Part shown: in pieces, positions 27,632 through 40,700 of the stretch
Position numbering within the stretch: position 1 is the first letter of the stretch
How the letters are laid out: each line of letters begins with the position of its first letter
Made by a program: the position numbers and the translations under genes
Notes under the pieces: generated by a model
Seen by the model: the letters and a program-made list of their open reading frames with translations, nothing else
Told to the model about the DNA's origin: nothing
The model's database searches: none
Assembly: GCF_003254395.2 (NCBI RefSeq)
Contig: NC_037638.1
Span: 6,931,001-6,995,000 of the forward strand
Source: Apis mellifera
Lineage: Eukaryota > Arthropoda > Insecta > Hymenoptera > Apidae
Length of the DNA stretch: 64,000 nucleotides
Reading direction: 5' to 3'

Positions 27632-30600
27632 CTGCAACCCATAGAGGTAATTGCACGATAAGATTAATATTTAAATTATTGAAATGAATTCCATTATTTT
27701 TTTAATAAAGAATTACGATTAAAAAAATTCCAAATGTCAGCCACCTTCAAAGCGATTCGTATATTCGTATATCGAGTCGCTCTGCAAGTGAATATTTTAA
27801 TCTAGCACCAATTCGTTAACAAAATCGTAATAATACGACTTGATCTTGGATATATGGTGCTACGTAATACGCGTGGAAGATTTTATTTTTATAGGAAGCG
27901 AGTAGAGGAGCGACAACTTGCGAGAATTGGAATCGTTGATGAACCATCTAGTGGCAAACGTAGGAAACAGAAGATGATATGAAACATATTCAATGTAAAG
28001 CATTACCATTTGCAGGGAGTATGTTTAATTCAGCGCCACCGGGAAGTCTGGTCAATTCTGATCCGTTTCCGCCTACCAATGTCACACCACCAACCATTTT
28101 ATGCGTGGTTTGCGCATCTCCCGCTCTTATCCTTGTTTGAGCATCTGCAATCCAATTATTTAAAAGATTAATAACAGTTTCATCTTTTTTTTTACATAAT
28201 ACAATATCCTTTTTCAATATTTCTCTATAAAATTTCAAAAGTTGTATTGTCTTATTAGCAATGTTGATGGAGAAAAATATATAATTGAGTGAAATAAGAC
28301 ACAAAAAGTTCACAAAAACACCGCGTGCACAAAATGGTCCTAAGTTACTCACTTGACACATTCAATGCAGGAGAATGCGCAGCAAGAACTAACGGCCTTC
28401 CCTCGTTTGCAGAGTGCACAAATGTAACTGGCCTGACGTCATTGGCGGACGACTGCACGGCTAGGGCCAACGGCCTGTCGTTGTTGGATAGATTAGAATG
28501 CACGATCGTTACCCTGTTGTCGTTGGCCGTGGACGAGTGAACGACCAGCGCTACGGGCCTTGGCTCACTTCCAGTGTTCGATTGCACGGCAATGAGCGGC
28601 CTCGATTGATCCGACGAGTTTTGCACAGCTAACGTGAGCGGCCTGGACTCGTTATTGCCAGCTGTGTGAGTAACCAGAAGTTGCCTTGTGTCACCGGGTA
28701 TCACCCTCAAACTCGGCCCGATGTGTTGAAGCGTTGGGACGATAGTTGGTAAACCTTGACTCGTGTTCAATATCTGAGCGTTGATCGGTAAGTGCAGCTG
28801 GTGCGGCTGCTGTACTATACCCGTTGGTGAAGTATTAACTTTCTCCTAAAATGGAAATTTATTATATATTATATGAAAATACATTAATCTTCCAACAACA
28901 AGGTTTATTTATTTGTACATTTGAAAATATTCTCAAATAAAAGATACTAAATTGTCTGTATCAATGTTTATGAAAATTTTTAATTAAATATTATATAGTA
29001 TTTATTAAATGCAATATAAAAATGCATTTTTCTTGATTTATAAAAATAAACACATGTGTTGTTGCATTGGATTATAACTAATTCATATATATTTATATAA
29101 ATTAGTTCCAACCTATCCCTTAATGCGCTCTTTTTCTTGCACCGTTTCACACACAACGCTAAGGAAAACACGTTGTGTCCAAGAATAAATAACGGGCTAA
29201 TAATTTTAACAACGGTGCTTTTGCTTTTTCAGAGAAAATTTTCTGCAATTCTAACCATTTTCAAACGAAGAAAAATCGGTCCACAAATTTTACCTTCGGA
29301 CCCGGGATTCGATCCGGGGACTTGTGGATTACTAGCCATTGCGTTTAGCCGATGACCTAATCCAATAGTCTCTTATATTTTCTTCTTTTCACTTGATACT
29401 ATACTATCTGTTACTACATTAAAAACGTAGATATCTTCAATATACCTGTGCCGGAGTAGGAATGCTAGGTGCGGATGATCCAGGACTTGAACTCGTAGGT
29501 GGACTTTCCCTAGAGCTTGGTGCAAGATTCATTCCTTGCGTTTGGCAAACTACAGCTGCGGTGGCAACTTGATTATGAATATTGGAAGTCGTACTAGTGG
29601 TTTGAAGTGTCTGTGGTGAACTGACCGTGGCTGCGCTGCTCAGACTGCTGGTACTACTATACCTTGTACCACCCCGAGCAAGCCCAGTCACATCAACCTC
29701 CATGTTTTCTGAAACTTTAACAATTACTTTAATATTTTATTATATTTATTTATTTTATCTTAAATTTGTCCACATTACATCCTGTTATATTGTGTATACA
29801 AATGTTTTTTTTTCAATTTTTGATTAAAAGATTTAATAGAGATTTAAATTCTTCATATTTTTAAAAATCTTTGAGAACAACTATATTAAAATTATATATT
29901 AGGAAAAACTTACCACTTCTCGTGGCCGTTATATCGGCAACCGAATTCTGTTCTGGTAAAAGAGTATTAAAATCAATATGATCCCACGTAGCAGCAAGTT
30001 CTTTCTTCAAAGCTAACAATCTCTGTTGAGCAGCAATTTTTTCTCTGGCAAGCCTTTCCATTTCGTGCTCATAATCACGTTCCTTCCTTTTCAACATCTG
30101 CAAAAAAATCCTCCCAATTAAAAAAACGAGACAACTTATATTGATAAAAAAAAAAATTTCTTAATTTTTTTTTACTGAACATACAAAAAATCCTTGAGAT
30201 TACGTAAATTTTCAATCAAATTTTAATTATTCATGAATATATTTTAATATATAATATAATAATTATACTAGAATATAACATGTTAAAATTGAAGGATTAA
30301 TTATAAAATTAAATCCATTTATCAGAACAAATAATAAAAATCATATAATATAAGAATAAATGATATAAATTTTCATGTTTATTCATCGTCACAGTTGCGA
30401 TGAGGATAAAAACATTTCATGTTACAATTTAATAATAGAATTTATGATGCAGTTTCATTTCTAATTAAAATTATTCAATTTTTTCTTTTTTCTTATTTTC
30501 GACATTCGAACTATTTCGAAAAGTAACCGCGCACGTGAGGAAAACGAGAGAAAGCTGATAGAAATGTTCTCGCATCGCTTTCGAGAATACCTTGGCAAAC

Positions 30601-33600
30601 GTCACATGATACACCTGCAGATTCAGGACACCTCTCCCTCGAAATACGATAAGCCTTGCGTTTGACGTCAGCACGAACATGCGTGAAGGAACGTGCACGT
30701 GACAACGAGCATCGACACCTAACAAATGATGCACGCGCTTCAAAGTAAGACAAGAAAGAATATATTAGCAAGGATAAAATTCCTGCTGTGCGCAAATTCG
30801 AATCTGATCTATATTTCGTGCGCGTTCGTGTTTGCTCGGTTTACGTCACGGATACCGAAAAAAAGTTTTATAAAGTGGGAAGTTTGAAATCACGATAAAG
30901 AAACGGCTACAACTTTCAGAATTCTGAAAATAGTCTAGCGTCATATTTCATATTTTTTTACAATTAATTTTTTAATTTTTTATATATTTGTACTTAAAAA
31001 TCAAATTTGAATTTTAATATTTTTTTTTCCGTGTAAAAAGTATTTTCAAAGTATTTTTTTATTTTATATCATAATGATTTTAACTTTGAATGTCAAAAGC
31101 GAGTAAAATTAAGATTAAAAAAATTATATAAAACGAGTCGAATATAAATATTCGAATTATATATAAATTTAATAGGATAAAAATATAGTTTAAAATTAAT
31201 TCGAATCAATAAAAAATATAATGTGTGACGGCAAAAATCTTGGATTTATTCGCCCGATAAAAATGTGTTAAATTTTCGATTCGATGTCGTCAGAAATTTC
31301 GAAAAGGAACGCACGTGACAATAAGTGGCAATAAGTGGCACACACTGAACAGATACACGTGGTAAAATCTTCAAGAGGGAAAGAAAGATGCAATCGCTTG
31401 CAAAAAGAAACGCAGACAGAAAATATAACCGGTATCATTATATATATAAACTGATAAACGAGAAGAACGAGATAGAGAATTCATTTCAAGAAAGAGACAG
31501 AGAGTCTAAGGCTACTACACAATAAGATCGAGAAGGACAGAATGAACAACGAGGATAGAGCGTAATATGGGAGATAAGGAGAGAGAGAGAGAGGGAGGAG
31601 CAAGCAAATAGAGGGGCATATACGTTGCGAAAAAGACAGAGAGAGAGAGAGACAGAACAGAAATAGACGAGCGTAGTGAGATATAGGTTGAAAGGAGAGA
31701 GAGAGAGCGCGACAATGGAGAGGGGTGAAGAGGAAGGAGTATGAAGGCCGTTGCATGAATAAGCGCACGCGCGATCTATAAGCACGTGGGTAAACCGCCT
31801 CCAACAAGATTCGCACATACAATATTGGACTCGTGGATATACGCAAATAGCGTTTTCGTTTCTTTCTACATCTCCCATATCTGCCACGTCGTGTTGCGGA
31901 ACTCGTACATGTACTTTATTAAACTTTATCGAACTCGAGAGTACGCGAAACTGGTGGATTTTTCGCGAACTAACGAAAACAGAGTAAGTTTAAACCAGCT
32001 TGTGGCATTTTCATACTAGCAGTGGATTATATTACCCCTTTCATTTCGTATCTTCGGCATATAACATTCTTTCTTTTTTTCTTTTTTTTTTTTTTAAACA
32101 TTTATGTCGAGTATCCTTTTATGCAATATTTATTATTCCGACATATCGACTTTTAAAGGAATGTTTCTTTATCACACCACTTAACGTCTAATAATTATAT
32201 TATACTTCAGTTATACTTCGAATATGCTTATCGGTTATGTTCTCATTTATAGGAAGAATAAAAATGAATAAAAATTAAACGAAACGTTTCCACTCGTAAA
32301 TTTCCGATGGTATTCAAATTTTTAATAAAAACAAAATAACGAAGCTTAATCTTTCGTATCGATCGTACTACATAATTTCTGAAATAATAATTGATTTTGA
32401 AAGTTTGGCAAACTTATTATATTCCGTCGATAATTATATTTGCCTTATTCTTATGCTAATTGTAAATTTTTATGTAAAGATAAGTTCTTTCCTTTTTAAG
32501 AATATAATTGTTAATATTGTTTTTGCAAATGCTAAAAAATACAATTGCAAAAAAAAAAAACGAAAACTTAATAACTTAGTTTTCTATTGATTTTTCGATT
32601 ACGAATAAACAATTCGTAATATTTCATAAATAAAATAAAATATAGTATGTACAAAAAAAAAAAAAGAAAACTTTAATTTTAAGACAACAGTTTATATCGG
32701 TAATATTACTTAAAGGGTATATTCAATCGATCATTCAATAGAATTATGGGTGAAATAATTACGCAGGAACGTGTCGTTATGGTAAGTCACCGTGTAATTT
32801 CAACACGTCGAGCGTCGCCTCGTACTGAGAAGTCACCAACAATGGCGCCGAACGATAAAAGTTCGGATAGTAGCATATGCCGTACGTGCCATGCGGCATG
32901 ACACCGATGGCCGCATAGTCACGTGGAGCCAATACATATAGGTACAACTTCTACGTGGAAGAACGTCGCGTCGTGTACGCGCACACGCGCAACTGCACAA
33001 AATGCCGAAACGAGACGAACATGTGACTTAGACGAAGAAAGTGAACATCTTACATGGTGGGGTGGGGAGAAGCAAAGGATGACCTAAAGTGAGAAAAACA
33101 AGGTTCGAAACAGAATTACGTAGAAACTATTAGTCTGACAAAGATGCGAAAGCGTCTAAGTGGGAAAAGAAACTGCAAATACGAAACGCAGACGGAGAGA
33201 AAACATGAGATAGAAGATACATACGGAAAGAAAGGAGAGGTTAAGTGCAGAGTGCAAGAGATAAGAGACGTGGCTTGCAAGGAGTGGGGATTGTGAGATA
33301 GAAGAGACAACAAGAAACGCTGGAGTGGGGGACAACGGCGTGTCTCTTTAGAAGCACAACTCTGTGCGGCAAATAGAGCAACGAATAAGACGAAGAAAGA
33401 ATGTATATGCACGCGTACTGTAAAAAAAATAAGGGATAAAAAATTGTCGTATAAAAGTAGAATAACATAGTATAAGTGCAGCATGCGATCAAATTAAAGA
33501 AAAACAATACGGCAACGATGTTTGCATGTATTTTACGGTGAAAACGATACGCGTATGCCGTTCACATTGGAAAGAAACAAACAGACCGTACAGTGAGTAG

Positions 33601-35791
33601 ACAGAAAAGCGAAGCATGCGCAGACCGAAAGAGAAAGAGATACGGAAAATAAACGAACCGGAGAAAGAAAGATAGAAACAAATCGTAAACAACGAAGACA
33701 GACTCAACAGCACTAGAGACTAGAGAGGTGCGAGAAAGAAGCGAGACGGTTGATCGTAGAATCAGAGTTGAAATCGCGAAAGAAGGAAAAGGAGGAAGTG
33801 TAGTCGACCTTCGCGAGGACGCACATTCGTGATTCTTTGATCATCACATGCAGTTTCACAACTCTTCCGAAATTGCAGCAAAAGGAAAATATATGCGAAA
33901 AGGAATACACTCACGATCGCAGAAAAAAATAATAATTTTCTCCTACTATCCTAAATATAGAATAAATACATCTGTAATTAAAACCATTATATAAAATGAT
34001 TTTTGGCCATATATTATTAGTTATTATCTTTATAAATAGCTAATTAGTTATTTATTCTTACAATATGTTATATCATTGATGTATAATTTGTGAGGTATAA
34101 TATATTAACGATTAAAACGAAAGATTAATTGATCTATAGAAACTGGATTTTCTACATAAAAATTATTGCGCGATGAATTCTGTTTTTTTCGAATAAGTTA
34201 ATTTAGATAACTGATTATATTGTGTACAATCGTAGTTTTTATATTCAGGTGCCACGATGACATATTTCGGATTACCACGTGTTAAGTTTTATTTCACGCT
34301 AGATCAGACAATTTGAAATAATTATAGCACAATGAAACTGTTATAAAAGAATGCAATTAGCATCTTACGATATCAAAGTATTTTGTTAGCGAGTTTAAGA
34401 TTTTCGATTTCCATATATATATATATATATATATTTAGATAATTTTTTGCATATCGATAAATTTATTTAAAAAGTAAATTTCTGTTGTATAGTGAGAAAA
34501 TTAATTTTTTAAAAAATATTCTATAATAAATTATGAAAAAAATTTATATATATATATATATCAAATGATATCGAGTTTTCTAACGATGTGCAATTATGCA
34601 ATCGTATATAAAGATGATTTAAGAGAAAAAAAATTTACGATTGAAAAGTATTTTATCGTACACAAGAAGAATTATTGTTTATATTTTTTTCGATTTCAAA
34701 ATTATCATACAATCAATTGTATGTAAATTATTTTTAAAGCGGTTAAAAAAAATATAAGAATATTAATTAATTAACAGATATATTATAACTTACGTGTATA
34801 TGCCTGATCGCAGCATGAAGAATCGAAAGATTCGAGGATTTTTTCTCTTCTTGCGAGGGAAGCTGTCTCTTCAACAATTCGAAGCATTCTTTCAGGTGTG
34901 CCCTTCGATTTTTCTCCAATTTGTTATGCACTTCTCTGGTGCCAGAACGGATTACGCACGGTCTAGAATAGAGAAACGGATATATGTAGACAGACGCGAT
35001 GATATTTTGCAATTACAGTTTGCATTTATTTCAAATTATCTAACTGTCAACAGATTAATTTTAATAATCTGAAAAATTTCTATTTCACAGTAATTTCACA
35101 AGCTAGATATTTATTGTATCGTATTGAAAATGTCAATATAATTACAATTTTTAATCGTATTTATACGATTCTGTATAAATTGGAAATTATAATATCATAC
35201 GTATTCTAATCTGTCCCATATTTTCAAACAGATTCAAAATGTTGGCATGGATATCTCGTCGAGTATAATTTGAATTTTATATAACGTATACAATAATTTT
35301 TTATAATTATTCCAAATTTTACACCAATTTAAATATGCAATTACAGTAATAAAAGAAAAAGTAGTGTTTTCCCTCTTTACTTACATTTTCATAATTTTGA
35401 AATACTATTTTGATAATTCTTGCCTTATAAAACAACTCGTCAAATCCATATTCGATAAAAATAAATAACAAAAAAAAAAAAAACAATAACCAAAACCTAG
35501 AAAATAAGAAATCCAATAATAGAGAGAATAATTGAAGAACAACTAAATACCCACAAATTAATAATAAAAATAAAAAAATCTCAATGAACGAAACAAAAAT
35601 TCTAAAACACAAATCCTCCAAAAAGCAACTGAAGCAAATATATCCCGACCAAATACCATTGAACCTAAATCAAATCTTCGAAGTCGATTCAAATTTTTTT
35701 AATCGAACGACAAATTACAATAATCTCTAGTACGAGCCACGACGTGTAAGTAGTTAGCCATACGCGATAATCGTGCCGGCAATGTTAGTAT

Positions 35792-35865
<74 letters not shown>

Positions 35866-37612
35866 CGTCTCGGTCTCACGGTAACGCGACGTGCACGTGC
35901 CATTCACCCTGGACACGTGCACCGCGTGAATGGGTGTAGCGGTGAGACGACTCTCTTGCCTCGAACGCTGATGCCCGTGCATCGCGAGGAAAGAGAGGAC
36001 GAGGAAGGCGGAGGAGAGGCGGAGAGAGGGCGCACGAAGGAGCAACAGGCTGACGTATCGGCAGGCCAGAGAAGGAAGAACGGAAAAACGGTCGAGGAGG
36101 AAGTGGAGACGGGCGACACTGCGGGCCGGGGAAACGCGAGTGGAAAGAAATGCCGAAAGAGAGCGACACAACGGCTCGCACAACGGAGAAAATAATGTCA
36201 ATGCTGCTTGGTAAGGTCGGGCGAGTCGGTGTTTGTTGCCTGAAGTGGGGAGTGGGGGAGGGTAGAGGAGAGGGGAGAAGAGCTCGAGAAGAAATTTGTA
36301 CAGCTAGAAATAATGATGAGTAATAAGGAGATAGAAATGAATATTTTGTTCGTTTATTTCTTTTCGTTTTTTTTTTTCGACCAGCGTCGATATCGATCGT
36401 TGGTGAGAGAGAGTTCTATAGAAATGAAATTCTTCTAGAGAGGTATATATATATACGTATACAGTAGTGCTTCGTTAATTGGGTGGTTTCGCCGCATTCA
36501 AACACCAAATGTGTCTCTTGGATCAGCCATCTTGCCTCCAATATCTTAATCGATATACTTGGATTCTACTAGACAAAATTTTATCGATACGCGGCTAATT
36601 AACGAAACAGGTGTATATACAGATATATATATATAATCCTAATTTAGCAAATAAATTCACTATAAATATTGGAATTAATTGAATTAAATTTTTTTAAATT
36701 CAATCCTGCTCAATCTAAATAATCGTTTATTTAAAATTATATTTATTTTTTTCCAATTGGATAGATGTTTATTTCGTTGTAAAAAAAAAAAAAAAAAAAG
36801 AAAAATGTTTCATTTTATTAATATTAATATAAATTACTGGGTTGTATGATATAGAATTTTATTGATGTAAAGTAACAAGAGTATTTCTTTGATATAATTT
36901 TCAAATTGAGAGATGAAGGTCATTTTATTTATTTATTTTTTTTTTCTTTTCTTTAATCTCTTAACGTTTTATTATATGTAAAATATAATGTATAATAAAT
37001 TTATCATCACTTGCACACTTGTATATATTGTATGTAGATCATTTGATGGAAATTTTCTATGACTTTTAATACGATATATAGCTAGGTATATACAAGAGGC
37101 AGGAGACAAAAAGGTAATTCGTTTTACGAGTTGTTTAACTCGAATCAACTCTCATTCTCTAGAAAATGAAGTATTCTATGGATAATTATAATTGGATTTT
37201 TAAGAAGTTTTTTTTTTTTTCCGTATACATCATTTACAATTCGCATAGGATAAGTAGTAACTCTGTTATTCTTAAACTTATTACGAGGCACTTTGAGTTA
37301 TACTAATTTCAGCTCAGTGATTCTATTCGCTAAATCAGTGAATAATCCCAAATTATTCCCATTTCATTCCTATATACTTCCTTCGCAACATTCACTTATC
37401 TCCTTTCTACCCTTTATCGTATCGATTAATTATATTTCGATCTAAAAATTTTCTCGAATCAATAAAAATCAAATCGAAGTTTTCTTTTTTCTTTTTTTAT
37501 TATTATTTAATAATATAATAGATAAAAAGCAATTTGAAAAAATGAATTTTTCACTGAATATCGTATTTTTTTTTATTGTATTTGCAGCGATCGGCAGAGA
37601 GAGAGAAAAAGA

Positions 37613-37646
<34 letters not shown>

Positions 37647-37723
37647 AATTAAAAAAGTAACAAAAAGTACAAAAAAATTTTCACATAATATGACGATTTT
37701 TCACACTGAACGATCATCTTAAT

Positions 37724-37770
<47 letters not shown>

Positions 37771-40700
37771 TAAACTTAAACTAAACTATGCTAAGAAATT
37801 TATCTTATATAGTAATAACTGAAAAATACACTGAGAGTACTCGAAAATGCACACAAAAAAATATACATAAAAAAGCAGTCTTGAATTTAACATTTCAACC
37901 CTTTAAATTCTTAAAAAATTACCAGGGAAAAATATTACCATTCTTTCAAGATTTTAATAAACGCCGAAATGTATTCAAAGAGGAAGCTTTCATCAGCTTG
38001 TACAGATCTTTCGATTCGAGTATTAATTTCCAATAAAATTTTCTAACGCAATTTAAAAGGTTGAAATCCAAATTACGCATATTGTATATCCTATATTATA
38101 TATATATTTTACCTAACGATCTTATTTATTTTCTTATCAATCGCACGAAACGAGGCTACTTAAGCGGCTACATCGGGGAATCGATTACAAGAATGATGGG
38201 GGGAGGAGAAAAGCATGAATAAGAAAAATAATTCCAACAATCTTACCCATTTCGATGTTTCTTATTGTCGTGGCTCGGTTCAACGTCGACGACGAGATTG
38301 CCAGCATTCTGTTGCGCGTGATTCGAATTATGATTTTCCACGTAAGGATTATGGGTACTGTTGTGATTGTTGTGATGGTGATGGTGATGGTGATGTTGCT
38401 GCTGTTGCTGTTGTTGTTGTTGTTGCTGCTGTTGTTGGTGTTGCAGTTGCTGCTGTTGTTGCTGCTGCGCCGGTTGTTGTTGCTGCTGCTGTTGGTGATG
38501 AGATAGGTGGTGGTGGTGGTGCGACGCGGAGTGCAGGGCGGTCAGATGAGCCGAGTTGGCGCTCGCCGAGGGTGGCGTTACTCGCGTGCTCGAGATCACG
38601 GGGCTACCTCGGGAGCTCGCCGTGTGATTCCCATTCGTCCTATTATTTTCCAACGGCTCCTCCTCTGGAAAATAATAAAATCAACCTTTCCTCAAGATCG
38701 TTTGATTCTGAAATAGAAAGCAACATCTTTCTTTACCTGAGAAGATAAAAATAAATAAAGAAAATTATATGTATATATTTCCAATTGTATATATTATTAT
38801 ATATAGTTTATATATATAGTTATATATATAGTTTGATTCTGAAATAGAAAGCAACATCTTTCTTTACCTGAGAAGATAAAAATAAATAAAGAAAATTATA
38901 TGTATATATTTCCAATTGTATATATTATTATATATAGTTTATATATATAGTTATATATATAGTTTGATTCTGAAATAGAAAGCAACATCTTTCTTTACCT
39001 GAGAAGATAAAAATAAATAAAGAAAATTATATATATATATTTCCAATTGTATATATTATTATATATAAAAAATTATTATATATTATTATATATAGTTATA
39101 TATATAGTTTGATTCTGAAATAGAAAGCAACATCTTTCTTTACCTGAGAAGATAAAAATAAATAAATAAAATTATATATATATATTTCCAATTGTATATA
39201 TTATTATATATAAAAAATTATTATATATTATTATATATAGTTATATATATAGTTTGATTCTGAAATAGAAAGCAACATCTTTCTTTACCTGAGAAGATAA
39301 AAATAAATAAATAAAATTATATATATATATTTCCAATTGTATATATTATTATATATAAAATTATATATATAGTTTATATATATAGTTATATATATAGTTT
39401 GATTCTGAAATAGAAAGCAACATCTTTCTTTACCTGAGAAGATAAAAATAAATAAAGAAAATTATATATATATATTTCCAATTGTATATATTATTATATA
39501 TAAAATTATATATATAGTTTATATATATAGTTATATATATAGTTTGATTCTGAAATAGAAAGCAACATCTTTCTTTACCTGAGAAGATAAAAATAAATAA
39601 AGAAAATTATATATATATTTTCAATTGTATATATTATTATATATAAAATTATATATATAGTTTGTACTATTTATAGTTTGTATTATTTATAGTTTACAGT
39701 AATTATACTATATATTATTATTGTATATTATATATATAAAGGTATTTATGAGGTGGATAATGGAATTTCGTTCGCATAATTGAAGATGATAATTGAGATC
39801 CAGGATCGGGAAAGAATGCTTGGGGATCCATAAATCATTCGAAAAAGGTGCTTTGAATCGTGTGAGGGGAAGGTTTTTTTGATGGAGCGGCGCAATGATG
39901 AGCGCAGTTAACGAGGGAATACCCAGGTAAATACCCTTTTGGAAGGGACGAAAAAGATCGAAAATCGGGGATAAGGTTAGCCGATCAACTTTCATTCTAT
40001 GGATAGCATTCACGGAGGCACAGCAATTCCTCGCGTTCTAACGTCTTCTCATTCTATTCTGTACCCGAACCTGAATGACTACGTTTCCTCGCCTAAGATT
40101 AGCGGACACATTCTGGAGTGGCGATGGCTTCGATACCACGAACAACTACTTTCATATTCTATCTTTGTCTTAACGCGGATAACGTTAGTTTCAACAGATT
40201 TTACTTACTTATCGACGTTATTTGTAATTTTTTTTAATAATTATAGCTGGAAAAGCTTGCGATTAATTCTATTAAGATCTGTTTATTAAATGATAATACC
40301 AATGGATCGATAATTGGAATAAAAGAAAAAGGAGTACAAAATTAGTTGGTTTATGAACGACCGAGAGGTTTCGCTATAGGTCCATCTTATAGGATTTGAG
40401 AATTTTCTTATTAATAATTTTTTATAATAATTATATAGTTGGAAAAAGCTTGCGATTAATTCTATTAAAATTAAAATAAATCAAAAAGAATCTGTTTATT
40501 AAATCATAATACCATAATTGGAATAAAAGAAAAAAGAGTACAAAATTAGTTGGTTTACGAACGACCGAGAGGTTTCGCTACAGGTCCATCCTATAGGATT
40601 TGAGAATTTTCTTATTAATAATTTTTTATAATTGGAATAATTTTTATATAATTGGAAAAAGCTTGCGATTAATTCTATTAAGATTAAAATTAATAATAGA

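Larger units (their letters stand above)
34963..38246 (-). other. Mnt: Mnt intron 4 with GC-rich island and simple repeats
   Basis: 3.3 kb. A GC-rich, CpG-containing island lies at 35.87-36.29 kb, right beside a long (AT)n. It has two CACGTG sites (35894 and 35914) and overlapping open frames on both strands that look composition-driven. The remainder is AT-rich. Confidence 0.5.

Noticed and set aside
31481..31887. Minus-strand frames up to 133 codons
   Set aside because: Driven by GAGA/CTCT repeats; the two main frames overlap and both are Ser/Leu low complexity.
33116..33910. Minus-strand frames of 65-122 codons with hydrophobic stretches
   Set aside because: Short, overlapping, Phe/Ser/Leu-rich, no splice partners in the Mnt phase scheme and no family resemblance.
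35773..36201. 140- and 136-codon frames on opposite strands
   Set aside because: Both begin or end in the (AT)n giving Tyr-Ile repeats, and the rest is Arg- or Ser/Leu-rich as expected from a GC-rich purine patch. More likely a regulatory island.
38215..38748. 177-codon plus-strand frame rich in Val/Ala
   Set aside because: Antisense shadow of the poly-Gln/His coding repeat of Mnt exon 4.
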